From assembly GCF_000471905.2 (NCBI RefSeq), contig NW_006494789.1, forward strand, positions 6,981,217 to 7,045,216: a DNA stretch of 64,000 nucleotides, written 5' to 3'. Source of the stretch: Amborella trichopoda. Its lineage: Eukaryota; Streptophyta; Magnoliopsida; Amborellales; Amborellaceae. Shown here piece after piece: positions 11,640-21,665 of this stretch. The notes beneath the pieces are model-generated. The model searched no databases and was not told where the DNA came from. It saw only the letters and a list, made by a program, of their open reading frames with translations. The translations under genes were made by a program, and so were the position numbers. The number at the start of each line of letters is the position of its first letter. The first letter of the stretch is position 1.

Positions 11640-13055
11640 TGCTTGCTTCGTATTAATGCTTGGCTTGCTCTTCATCATGCGTGACTTGAATGCCCTTTCG
11701 GGTTTTCATCCAAGTCCATGGGGTATGTGCTAGTTTTGGTTTTCACAAGAACCCCGTATGTTTTTTTTACGGCTCTTTTTTCCCATAGCTTTTACACTAT
11801 GCTTGCCATTTTTAAAATTTTTAGTCACAATGCCCTTGTAGGTTTTCATCGTGCCCAGTTTTTAATTTTTGAAATATCTTATTCGTAACAGTTGGTGATA
11901 CTACTATGCCCATAATTTTTTTCATTTTCTTTTCTTTAACTCTTTTTAACCATGATGCCCTTGCGGGTTTTTGCCTTGTCCATCCTTTTAAGGAGACAAT
12001 TTTAAGGTCATTTTGCCGTAACCATGGGGAGGCGCATGCCTTAGAAACTGTAGAGTTCGTGTGTTTTAAGGTCATCCACCGAGACCTAATGATGGCAATT
12101 TTAAGGTCATGCCTTCACGACCATACAACTGTTGTGTTTTAAGGTCATCCACCAAGACCTAGTGAAGGAAATTTTAAGGTCACACCTTCGAGACCATAGA
12201 GTGGGGGATTTTTAAGGTCATCCACCAAGACCGAGTGAAGGCAATTTTAAGGGAACGCCTTTGAGACAATAGAGTTGATGTGTTTTAAGGTCATCCACCA
12301 AGACCGAGTGAACAAAAGTTTAAGGTCATGCCTTCGAGATCATATGTGATGCAGTTTAACGTCATGGGACCAAGACTTGTGCTAGTAGTTTGGGGTCATA
12401 TAGCTCGGACCATTACCGTGGAGTTTAAGGTCTTGCGATTAAGACCGTTGTACGAAGCCGTTTAACGTCATTCGGTCAGGACGTGTGCTAGTTTTAGGGT
12501 CATATTGCTCGGACCATTGTGTGAAGCAGTTTAACGTCATACGACCAGGATGTGTGCTAGAGTTTAAGGTCATATAACTTGGATCGTTACTGTGCATTTT
12601 AAGGTCGTAAGATTAGGATCGTTGCACGAAGCAGTTTAACTTCATGTAGCCAAGACGTGTTCTAGTAGTTTAGGGTCGGAACATTGTGCGAAGCAGTTTA
12701 ACGTCATGTGGCCAGGACATGTACTAATAGTTTAGGGTGTGCGAAGTAGTTTAATGTCATGCAGTCAGGACGTGTGCTATAGTTTTAGGGTGGTATAGCT
12801 TGGACCACTATGCTAAGAATTTTAACGTCATGCAGCTAGGACGTGTGCTATAATTTTAGGGCATATAGCTTGGACAATTATGCGACGTAGTTTAACGTCA
12901 TGCCACCAAGACTTGTTATACAGTTTAGGTTATATGACTTGGATCGTAGTGCAAAGCAATTTAATGTCATGCAGCCAGGACGTGTGCTACAGTTTAAGGT
13001 TGTAGAACTTTGACAATTACCATGCAGTTTAAGGTCATGCTGTTAGGACCATAGT
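11640..13055 (-). repeat. LTR-type segment between aORF and integrase of element A
   Basis: The left part (11640-11990) repeats the 'ggttttcatc' segment known from 3600-3850 and 25260-25560. The right part (12040-13050) is an array of about 25 units of 40-50 bp with GGTC-N9/10-GACC dyads, many of the form 'aaggtcatccaccaagacc'. The order and orientation are the same as in the U3 of the LTR. The stretch 11400-11640 before it is T-rich aORF 3' flank with no ORF. In element C this segment is absent at the same place. Confidence 0.7.
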
Positions 13056-13059
13056 TTAT

Positions 13060-13638
13060 GAATAATACTTTTTCAAGTATCTCCCATTGATTGCGGCATA
13101 GCCTCTTCACCTTTGGCATTGACTAGCACATAGGCTCCATTAGGAAAAGCCTTTTTTATGACAAAAGGACATTCCCATTTTGGCTCAAACTTCCCCTTGG
13201 TTCGATCATGAGTGACGATGAGTCTTCTTACTACTAAGACCAAATCACCTTTCATGAATGACTATATTCTGATTGATTGGTTCTTGTGAATTTCGAGGCC
13301 TTGATGTGCTTGCATTCTCTTTTCATAAAGTTTATCCAATTCTTGATAGCGAAGAGAAGCTCGTACTTCATCTATTATCCCATAATGAAGGCTTATTATG
13401 AGGGAAGGTAATTGAATTTTAAAAGGCAGAAGCGCTTAACCCCCATATACCAGAGAGTAAGGAGTCGACTGAGTTGGACCTCATGCCATAATATGATAAG
13501 CCCATAGAATTTCAGAGAGTCTTTAATGACAATCCCTCTAAATGGAGGATTTCTTTGCAAACGTCAAGCAATCAACATTCATTCTAGGCTAATAGTAGCT
13601 TGTCCTGATGATTCTATTATACAACTTAGGACTAGACT
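13060..13638 (-). pseudogene. integrase C-terminal fossil (element A)
   Basis: The minus-strand open piece 13073-13255 has KGDLVLVVRRLIV and GKFEPKWECPFVIKK. This matches the end of integrase in E (58738-58965, RGDLVLTVKRPIV) and the typical end of Ty3/gypsy integrases. Further right on the same strand come RASLRYQELD and pieces of the integrase core, then a short segment (13555-13638) from between the zinc finger and the core. Its function in a live element would be DNA integration. It is broken, with several breaks. Confidence 0.75.
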
Positions 13639-13779
13639 GATCCTGTTCTAATAGTTTAGAGAGAGGACAAAGAGGTTGAGAGCATGAAGAACGCCCCCGT
13701 CCAATATTAAATTGAGGGTGTGCTTGACATTGTCTACAGACTGCTTCAATTATGAACTGCAATGATGTTTATCATGGAA

Positions 13780-14400
13780 CATCTGCTTCAATTGTTGTAC
13801 GAATATCTCTCTCTAGGATGCTTCTCTCACTCATTAATAAAACTCTCTCTCTCTCTCAATCCAACATACTTTACATTCAATTGATATTTTAACCCAAAAA
13901 AATAAAATTCTAAAAATTAGGAAACTAGTGATTTGATAGACAATATTGAATTGAAGTTATACTTAACATTGTCTACAAATTGCTTCAATTTTGTGGTGCA
14001 AAAAAGTTTATCATGCAACATCTGCTTCAGTTGTAGTACAAATGTATCTCTCTAGGATGCTTCTCTCACGCTTCAATAAAACTCTCTCTCATCAATAAAA
14101 CTCTCTCTGTATCTCTCTCAATCCAACGTAAATTAGTTTCAATTGATATTTTATCTTAAAAAATAAAATTTTAAGTGTTAGGAAACCAGTGATTTGGTAC
14201 AAAATTTTGAATTGAGGTTGCGCTCGTTATTTTATAAAGACTAATTCAATTTTAAGGGGCAATAAACTTTATCATGCAACATCTGCTTCAATTGTTGTAC
14301 AAATATATCTCTCTCTAGGACGCTTCTCTCACTCATCAATAAAACTCTCTCTATCTCTCTCAATCAAACGTACTTTACTTTCAATGGATATTTTATCCCA
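13780..14400 (+). repeat. three direct repeats of about 250 bp
   Basis: Units start at about 13790, 14020 and 14279 with 'catctgcttcaattgttgta', then 'ggatgcttctctcac' and 'aataaaactctctc'. A fourth, inverted copy lies at about 15690-15825. The AATAAA followed by CT runs resembles an LTR end, so these may be solo-LTR or TRIM-like units in tandem. Confidence 0.7.
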
Positions 14401-14509
14401 AAAAAATTCTAGAAATTAATAAAAACTAAATAATATCTAGGCCTCAATTTTAACATTTACATATTGCCTATTACTTCTAAAGCTAATCCAATACAGATAC
14501 TCAGAACTT

Positions 14510-14700
14510 CTATAACTTCCCAGGAGGTTATCAAACACATAAACAAAGACCTTCTTTAACTTCCTAGGAGGTTATCAAACACAGAAACGAAGAACTTCTT
14601 TAACTTCCCAGGAGGTTATCAAACACAAAAACCAGAAACTTCTTTAATTTCCATGGAGTTTATTAAATGCAGAAACCAAGAACTTCTTACAGTAACGTTT
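14510..14700 (+). repeat. 62-bp tandem array with dyad, about 3-4 units
   Basis: Units of about 62 bp repeat 'aacttcccaggaggttatca' followed by 'aacacagaaac'. The core AACTTCC-CA-GGAGGTT is nearly a perfect inverted repeat. The array sits between the 250-bp repeats and the plus-strand integrase piece. Confidence 0.75.
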
Positions 14701-14814
14701 ATCATCCCAGCCAGGAGGAACTTCCAATTTATAGTTCATTAACTTGCTTCTAGTTATCAAACATTTCCTAAGAGAGAAGAAAAGGCTGATGAAGAGTCTG
14801 AATCTTCATATCAT

Positions 14815-15360
14815 ATGTGTGAAGCAGTGGAGCCAGTAATAGACTGGTGCTCCCATATCAAGGAGTATTTGCAGCATAACCGGTTTCTTGAAGACCCTAT
14901 TGAGTGCAACAAGATACTAAGGTCCTCCACGCGGTATGTGTGTCGTGACGGTATCCTATTTCAAATCTCTTACAATGATATGCTACTTAAGTGTATCAAC
15001 AAAAGAGATGTCAAACACATGCTTAAAGAAGTTCATGCTAGAGTTTGTGGGATGCATCAGTCTGGTCCTAAGTTGTATAATAGAATCATCAGGATAAGGT
15101 ACTATTAGCCTAGGATGAATGTTGATTGCCTGACGTTTGCAAATAATTGTTTGGTTTGTCAGATTCATTCGAGCTGCATTCACCTAGCTCCCGAATCTCT
15201 CCACCCAACAGTGGCATCTTATCCTTTTGCTCAGTGGGGCATGGACATTATAGGTCCTATTAATCCTCCATCTTCTTTGGGGCACATGTTACAGACTACA
15301 TTTAGAGTAGCCTTTCTTTGCAAACATCAGGAAATCAACATTCATCCTAGGCTAATAGTA
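14815..15360 (+). pseudogene. integrase zinc-finger and core start, plus-strand arm
   Basis: The open piece 14815-15108 (MCEAVEPVIDWCSHIKEY) carries VHARVCGMHQSGPKLYNRI, the HHCC region of Tat integrases. The next piece, 15115-15369, has CLVCQIHSSCIH and the core start QWGMDIIGPINPP. It lies opposite in strand to the integrase at 13060-13638 because it is the inverted arm. It is a broken fossil with few breaks over this short stretch, less decayed than many other parts. Confidence 0.75.
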
Positions 15361-15374
15361 GCTTCCTGATATTC

Positions 15375-15641
15375 TACTATACAACTAAGAACCAGACTGA
15401 TGCATCTCACAAACTCTAGCATGAACTTCTTTAAGCATGTGTTTGACATCTCTTTTGTCGATACACCTAAGTAGCATATCAATATAAGAGATTTGAAATA
15501 GGATACCGTCACGACACACATACCACGTGGAGGACCTTCGGATCTTGTTGCACTCAATAGGGTCTTCAGAAAACCGGTTATGCTGCAATACTCCTTGATA
15601 TAGGAGCACCAGTCTATTACTGGCTCCACTACTTCACACAT
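15375..15641 (-). pseudogene. integrase zinc-finger, minus-strand arm
   Basis: This is the reverse-complement partner of the piece at 14815. It reads CEVVEPVIDWCSYIKEY and later VHARVCEMHQSGS on the minus strand. It is in the same orientation as the integrase end at 13060-13638, so it may be the original and the plus arm the duplicate. Broken fossil. Confidence 0.7.
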
Positions 15642-16465
15642 ATGATATGAAGATTCAGACTCTTCATCAGCCTTTTCTTCTCTCTTTGAGATAAAATATC
15701 AATTAAAAGTAAAGTACGTTGAATTGTGAGAGAGAAAGAGTTTATTAATGAGTGAGAGAAGCATCTAAGAGAGAGATATTCGTACAACAATTGAAGCAGA
15801 TGTTGCATGATAAACATCATTGCACTTCATAATTGAAGCAGTCTGTAGACAATGTCAAGCACAACCTCAATTTAATATTGGAAGGGGCGTTCTTCAAGCT
15901 CTCAACCTCTTTGTCCTCTCTCTAAACTATTGGAATAGGATCCAAATGTCCCTCCTCGTTGGTTTCACGCCCAAAGGGACTGGCAGACTGCTAAAGGGGG
16001 CATGAGGAAACCCGAGGGTCGAGGCCCGTGGGTTTACTCAGGTCCGTGGGCTTGCAAGTGGATGCGGACTATCGCGGGGATGGGCTCGCACGTGAAGGTG
16101 AGAGTGAGAGAGAGAGATAGAGAGGAAAGGGGTGGCTTTGCTCAGGAGAGAGGGAAGATGACCCATGCCACTGGGGTGTCTGCGGAACCGTGCATTTAGG
16201 GGTATCTTCCCTCTCTCAAAGGTTTCTCTCTCCCGCGGGGATTGCAAGATCTCAAAAGAAAAACAAATTAATGAAACAAGCTTAATATAACCTTGATTCT
16301 TCCCAGTCTTTGGGGTATTGAGAGCTCAAAGAGGCATCTAAAAAGGGGTCTACAGGGGGCTCCTTGTGCAAGTGGGTTAAGCTTGCTTATGTAGAGGATT
16401 CACTAAACAGGGGTGAACGCTCAAAAGCCATGCTTAATTAGAGTTGAGAAAATTAAAAGTAAATC

Positions 16466-16768
16466 TTGAAATTTGTCGTAAATGACCAAAGTGTCCCAAA
16501 GATCTTTTGCACGAATGAAGAAACCATCCCTGCATGCAGGTTGCTCTGCCATGGTGAAATCTTAGAAGCTTGTTCTGCAACTTGTGGCAACATTTCAGCA
16601 GTTTCAGTAGAATATCTTCAATGTCATCTTGATTGTAAGCATTTTGATGCCCTTAAATCGTGCTGTGGTGGTCTTTCCAATCAGGGTGATTGTTCGGCCA
16701 TATTTGTGAACGTTGTTCGCCAATGCTTCTTTGAGCTGCGTCGTTCTGGCTCCTGGCTCTGTTTGTAA
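16466..16768 (+). CDS. hypothetical 100-aa cysteine-rich ORF
   Basis: Not recognised. The frame starts MKFVVNDQSVPKIFCTNEE and has 13 cysteines, with three CxxxC pairs near residues 24-28, 36-40 and 53-57 and a CC at 66-67. Paired CxxxC spacing is seen in small plant helical-hairpin peptides, but no signal peptide is visible and the spacing may be chance. A minus-strand frame overlaps the region. It may equally be a fragment of a repeat. Low confidence that it is a gene. Confidence 0.12.
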   Translation: MKFVVNDQSVPKIFCTNEETIPACRLLCHGEILEACSATCGNISAVSVEYLQCHLDCKHFDALKSCCGGLSNQGDCSAIFVNVVRQCFFELRRSGSWLCL

Positions 16769-16769
16769 G

Positions 16770-17261
16770 TCAAAAGGGACGTTGTTGCAGTAATTTTGCA
16801 CCAAGTTTGAAATGATTTGGCCTTAATTTGTTCATTTTCATAATTTTGGAGTTTACCGAAAAAAAGGATTCCGACAACCGACAATATTTACTTCTCTGGT
16901 GACTTGAGGACTTGCATTCATCAGACCTTGCACTGAATGCAAGAGTATTACCAGTGTGTTGCTCTTCGTGAAGTGGTTGCATTGAACTCACTCCCGCAGT
17001 GATCCAAGGTCTGGATGTTGAGCTATGCTTCACGAAATTATAAGCTTCTTCCCTTTGAACCCAGGTTCTTCCTCTCGTTCTGCGAGCACCTTCTTCCTCA
17101 GAGCAGTGCGGTTCCCGATCACGCCACAGTGTGTGCCGTAGGTCAAAATGACAGGGCTGACATGATCTAGAACATATCAACTTTTGAACTCTCTCCATTT
17201 TCAAAGGAAGGCATCGTCGGGTGGCGAAGCTACTACCAAAAGATGTTGTCGTGGTCCCCAT
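16770..17261 (-). CDS. hypothetical 163-aa ORF, unrecognised
   Basis: This minus-strand frame starts MGTTTTSFGSSFATRRCLP. It has a Cys/His patch (CSRSCQPCHFDLRH), an Arg/Glu-rich middle (EEEGARRTRGRTWVQREE) and a basic tail. It is one of the longest open frames in the unexplained stretch. I recognise no family. It lies close to the LTR edge of element C and could be chance or a captured gene fragment. Confidence 0.15.
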   Translation of the reverse strand: MGTTTTSFGSSFATRRCLPLKMERVQKLICSRSCQPCHFDLRHTLWRDREPHCSEEEGARRTRGRTWVQREEAYNFVKHSSTSRPWITAGVSSMQPLHEEQHTGNTLAFSARSDECKSSSHQRSKYCRLSESFFSVNSKIMKMNKLRPNHFKLGAKLLQQRPF

Positions 17262-18399
17262 TTCAGGGGACTGGTTTGGTTAAGCCGCACCGCGCTAGAA
17301 TGAAACCCGCAAGTTACGAGTCCGCATGGGCTATCGAGGAGGTCGGACTGAGCCCAAATTTGGTCCTGAAGGGTTTTTTGATGTTATGAATACAATGGAG
17401 GCAGTCTGGTATAGTTTTGCAACCACTAGCATAGGCCTACAGTTGAAGGGTCCTTCTTTGGTGCGATGGCACTGTACCCAGGTCACATGGTCCCATGCTT
17501 TGTATTTCGACACAAGATTAGTCTACAGATGTTTGGTGAACCTGTAAGACCAAGCTGTCATCAGCTCTCCCCTTATTTGTGTGTCGTTAGGTGCCTCAAT
17601 CTTGCCCTCTAGATCAGGATGATGGGGCGGTACGCGTCTCGGGTTTCATGAGAGACCCGAGACTTTTAGATCTCTCTCTTGAGAACCTTGTTCGAGAATA
17701 AGGGCAGGTATTACCAACTGATGAGAGGAATTTAAGGTGGGTTCGAGACTTACTCGGGCCGGCTCGTGTGGGCTACGCCCTCTTAGATCATGAAGAAAGC
17801 CCCTCAGTAGTAAAATTGGTTCGAAATCGCCTCCTTTAGCCTATATTCTCTGGTTTTCTGCAATAACACACATATGGCAAAGCTTATAAGATAGGTGGGT
17901 CAACAAACCTCACCTTGCCTCTTTTGTGAACGTACACAAGCATGCACATTCAAAAGAAGAGGAGAAGAATAAGAGAAGGAAGATGGGAGAGAGAAGAATT
18001 TGATCAGGTGAGGAGATCAGCACAATGACTAAGCTGGTGGGTAATTGGCCTGACATGGTAGTAAAATGGGTTCGGTAACTTAGACCGGCTCAACAGAATT
18101 ACTACTAGACGTCAATACTGATACTGACTAGCTAGATATGATGGTTAGTCTGTCGTGGCAATAAAGCGGGCACAATAATTCTAGCACAACAACATTACGG
18201 CTAGATGACAGGACCACCATGATAAGTTAATCTCAACCCCTCTTAATCAAACGAAAGAATAACAGAAAGAGTGGAGATCATAAAGAACGAATAAGAAATA
18301 AGATAACAGAAGAAGAAGAGAATGGAAAGAAGGAGAGGAAGAGAAAGAAAGGGAGAGAAGAGTGGGAGAGAAAAGAGAAGAACACATATGGTGTTAGGC

Positions 18400-19255
18400 G
18401 TCACCAGCTGTATTAGGCAAAGACAAGGAAGAGGACACAGTAGGCGCTGAGCGTCGCCGACTATGTTAGACAAAGACGAGAGAGAGAACACAGTCGGTAC
18501 TGAGCGTCATTGGCTGTGTTAGACAAAGAAGAGAGAGGGAACATAGTTGGCGTTAAGCATCATCGGTTGTGTTAGATAAAGAAGAGAGAGAACATAATCG
18601 GCACTGAGTGTTATTGGTTGTGTTATTCAAAGAAGAGAGAGAGAACACAGTCGGTGCTGAGCGTCACCAGCCATGTTAGACCAAGAAGAGTGAGAACACA
18701 GTCGGGGCTGAGCGTTGCCGGTCATGTTAGAAAAAGAAGAGAGAGAACACAGTCGACATTGAGCAATGTCGGCTATGTTAGACAAAGAAGAGGGGGAAGA
18801 TGTAGTCGACGCCGAGCTTCACTGACTGTGCTAGATAGAAAAAGGAGAGAAGACACAGTCGGCGTTGAGCTTCGCCAACTGTGTTAGATAGAGCAAAGAG
18901 AGAAGACGCAGTCGGCACTGAGCTTCATCGACTGTGCTAAACAAAGAAAGGAGAGAAGATGCAGTCGGCATTGAGCTTCACTGACTGTGCTTGACAGAAA
19001 AGAGAGAGAAGACTCAGTTGGTGTTGAGCTTCATCGATTGTACTAGATAGAGAAGAGAGAGAATACATAGTCGGTGTTGATCATCACTGACTGTGTTAGA
19101 TAAAGAAGAGAGAGAAAATGCAGTCAGCACTGAGCGTTATTGACTGTATTGGATAGTGGAGAGAAAGAGGACACAATCGGTGTTGATCTTCGCCAGCTGT
19201 GTCAAAAGAAGGGGATAAAGGACGGGACATAAACGGCGCTGAGCATCGTCGGTTG
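18400..19255 (-). repeat. hairpin minisatellite, about 16 units of 52-54 bp
   Basis: Each unit has a core such as 'acagtcggcgctgagcgtc' followed by 'gccggctgtgtt' and a spacer 'agacaaagaagagagagaac'. The two halves of the core pair with each other to give a stem of about 9-11 bp around a loop such as 'ctgagc'. The array lies between the LTR promoter and the PBS, so on the minus strand it would be transcribed. Some units change both sides of the stem together (for example CGACATT with AATGTCG near 18755). Confidence 0.85.
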
Positions 19256-19550
19256 TGTTAGGAAAAGAAGTGAGAGAAAGAGAGATAGAGATGAGAAGAG
19301 AGAGATAGAGATGAGAAAAAGAGAGAGAAAGTGAGATAGAGATGAGAAGAAAGGAGAGAGAGATTGACATGAGAAGATGAGAGAGAAAGAGAGATAGAGA
19401 TAAGAAGAGAGGAGAGAGAGAGGGAGATGAGAAAAAGAGAGAGAAAGAGGGATAGAGATGAGAAGAGAGGAGAGAGATAAAGATGAGAAGAAGAGAGAAA
19501 AAGAGGAAGAAGATGAGAGAGAAAGAGGGGAGGAGAGAGAAAGTTAGCTT
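19255..19550. repeat. GA-rich low-complexity run in LTR
   Basis: Purine runs such as 'gagagagatagagatgagaa' alternate in a loose 30-40 bp period. It follows the hairpin array and precedes 'aagacgcaccca', as in the other LTRs (22630-22860, 29760-29930, 44250-44530). On the minus strand it would be a CT-rich leader close downstream of the LTR promoter. The minus-strand frame here (Ser/Leu/Phe runs) is a by-product of the composition. Confidence 0.8.
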
Positions 19551-21075
19551 ATAAAAAGGTACTGGCCTTTTCTTCTCTCTCCTCTCTCTCTCTCTAAGAC
19601 GCACCCACAAACTCAAGAAGAAATTGAAACTTTATTAATGCTTTTGTGAAATGAACCAAAGGTCCTTTATAATTTGACTTTGCATGATTTAGAATTGGGC
19701 CCAAACATGAGTGGATGCCCAAAAACTACCTAAAATTGAAGATATTATAATTTAATTGAATTAAAAGAAATTCTAAAAATAGGTGCAAAAAGACTATTTT
19801 TCCCTTGCTTAACAATGTGTGAAATTTCATACCTACTGCCCGAAAACTTACGTGATCTTCCATGACTGATCCGGTGTTATTCTGATGCTTGTTTGATCAA
19901 AAGATACTTTTTTCTTATATGGCTCTACTTGGTGATCTATTTGATATCAATTTCGATCCATGAATCATGTTTTTGAACCATGATTTTGAGACTTGAATTT
20001 TGGATGAATCTTGAAGACTTCGGATCGATAGTGCACTCATTCCTTGATGTTTTTCTTCGATTTTTATGCTGAATCACACTGAGCATGCAGTCACAATTGG
20101 TCGAAAACTTGAAATTCGGTAGTCGAAATTTACATCAGCTTCGACACATTCGTGTGTGAAATTCAACCGTTCATCATACACAACGTACGAACCAAAGATA
20201 GTCGCAGACCTTATGCAAATAATGCAATTGGTTTCGTGTTAATCGAGTACGCAAACATCGTGATTTAGCAGCTAGAGTGAGGTGTGCTGCTTCTAAATTG
20301 TTTACAACTTCCTTCATGGATCAGCAAATTCTTTCTAATTTTTCTCCCTACTCGGGCATCGTCACCAGACGTACCACCTATCGAAATGCTCGTCTCGATG
20401 AGATGAGCACGCTCACCAAATTTGAGCACAATGTGACTCAGATCGAGTGAGATATAGGCCCAAAAATTCACTGTCCATGACTGTGAAAACAACCACCTTT
20501 AATGGTGTTTTGGTGCAGGATGGCCACACAGGAATAGTGTGCGGCCTACCCCTTTTCGGTATTTTCCCATAACTTTGTCTTGGAGTGCCTGATTAAGATG
20601 AAACTTGACCCATAGGGTTTTTCAACCACATCGGATCCAATGGCCATAGTACCACAGCTATTTGACAAGCACAAAATATAGTTCTAGTTATGGGGTCTAT
20701 TTAAGGGTGCAAGAGACCAATTTTTCCAAAATTGTTTCTTTGTGTTCACTGCCTTAGACATGTCTGATCGTAATGAAACTTTGTAGGTGGACTTTTGAAG
20801 TACTGGTAAACATGTTGATCAATTCTGGGGCCATTCTGAGACTGTCAAAATTTCCACTTTTTTTGTAGGCATTATTGACTTGCTTCCACTTTATTTTGCA
20901 TCAGGGACTAAGGTGCTGAAAAATGTGTTCAAACAGCTTGCCTCACCAAATGTTGTGCTTTGATATAAGTGAGAAGGATGACATTCAAAAAATTTCCTAC
21001 GCCTTTATTAATTTTTTCTTCCTAGCCACATGACCACGTGAATGCCAAGGAGACTCACACAATGGTGCAAGTAGG

Positions 21076-21309
21076 ATGCTCAGACGTAGGGATGTATTGT
21101 TTGCAGGTCTTTCCGTGGAGACTTTAGGGGAAGAAGAGGCTTTTTTTAGGGATCTTATCGAAGTCGTCACCCTCGTGTGGACTGTTTGTGATTTTGACGC
21201 TGAGGATTTTATACGGACCTCGTCAGTCAGAATCAAGCCTGTCTGGCAATTGAGTGCCATGTCAAAGGGCATTGTTCCCATTTGGTTTGAGTTTGTGAGT
21301 ATACTCTAG
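21076..21309 (+). CDS. small U3 ORF on the aORF strand, hypothetical
   Basis: This 77-aa frame reads MLRRRDVLFAGLSVETLGEE at its start, and later EVVTLVWTVCDFDAEDF. A matching frame reads on the same element strand in E (minus strand, 62758-63066, RRRDALFGGPFVETLGGED), and similar sequence occurs at 24449-24660. Conservation of the frame in two or three diverged LTR copies is suggestive. It may only reflect that the copies are related. No family recognised. Confidence 0.25.
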   Translation: MLRRRDVLFAGLSVETLGEEEAFFRDLIEVVTLVWTVCDFDAEDFIRTSSVRIKPVWQLSAMSKGIVPIWFEFVSIL

Positions 21310-21404
21310 AGTTGAGCCATGTTTCCAGGATTTGGTTTGTTTGTGCATTGAAGGGCCTTTTGTCGAAGACGTCTGCTTCATGCATTAGTTGTCCTTTGGC
21401 GAGT

Positions 21405-21665
21405 AGGGTACCTCAGTTTATTGAGGTGACCAGCTTTGAGTATAACCCCTACCCACTGCTTTGCATTTAGGACAATCATGATCCCCCTATTCTTTGAGAG
21501 AGGCTTCAACCCTGATCCCTGCTCCAAAGTCATGGCTGATTCCTTGGCGAGTAGGGTACCTCAGTTTATCAAGGTGACCAGCTTTGAGTATAACCCCTAC
21601 CCATTGCTTTGCAGCTACGACAATCATGATCCCCCTCTTCTTGGAGAGAGACTTTGACCATCATT
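21405..21665. repeat. direct duplication of about 145 bp in U3
   Basis: The sequence from 'gtagggtacctcagtttatt' to 'gacaatcatgatccccc' occurs twice, with copies starting at about 21402 and 21551. Related sequence is itself repeated in D at 24725-25085 with a longer period. No function is apparent. Confidence 0.8.

Larger units (their letters stand above)
1265..13640 (-). mobile_element. Element A: broken Tat-lineage Ty3/gypsy fossil with antisense ORF
   Basis: Reading left to right, this element holds LTR sequence (1265-3080), LTR-type tandem arrays (3165-6012), an aORF promoter and leader (6111-7045), the plus-strand aORF (7046-11400), another LTR-type array segment (11640-13055), and the integrase C-terminal part on the minus strand (13060-13638). 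Gag-pol orientation is therefore minus. Gag, protease, RT and RNase H are not visible. An inverted duplication at 13639-15942 closes it on the right. It is heavily broken, with of the order of ten or more breaks. The array segment between aORF and integrase is not seen in element C, so the order here is partly mosaic. Confidence 0.7.
13639..15942. other. 2.3 kb inverted duplication (palindrome) in the integrase region
   Basis: The left end (13639-13885) and right end (15690-15942) are reverse complements, both starting from 'aatagtttagagagaggaca'. Further in, 14771-15350 (plus) and 15375-15675 (minus) are also reverse complements and both carry integrase zinc-finger sequence. The arms meet near 15355. 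Two more copies of the outer arm sequence and a 62-bp array lie only on the left side. This looks like a fold-back duplication or a TIR-bearing unit that picked up integrase sequence. No transposase is visible. Confidence 0.75.
15943..17583. other. unrecognised 1.6 kb between elements A and C
   Basis: This stretch does not match any LTR or internal part in the window. It holds a GA run (about 16095-16130), mixed-composition sequence, and two open frames described separately. It ends at the LTR edge of element C (17584). It is the best candidate in the window for host flanking DNA or an unrelated insertion. Confidence 0.4.

Noticed and set aside
18400-19255. Regular repeat-spacer pattern that could be taken for a CRISPR array
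   Set aside because: The 'spacers' are themselves near-identical purine runs, and the setting is a plant LTR. It is a tandem minisatellite.
19540-19556. Plus-strand TATA-like word 'ttataaaaagg' in an LTR
   Set aside because: The other LTRs lack it at the same place (22858, 29908, 44530), so it is probably chance.
19137-19616. 159-codon minus-strand frame rich in Ser, Leu and Phe that looks like a membrane protein
   Set aside because: It is the translation of the GA/CT-rich run; similar frames occur at the same run in other LTRs.
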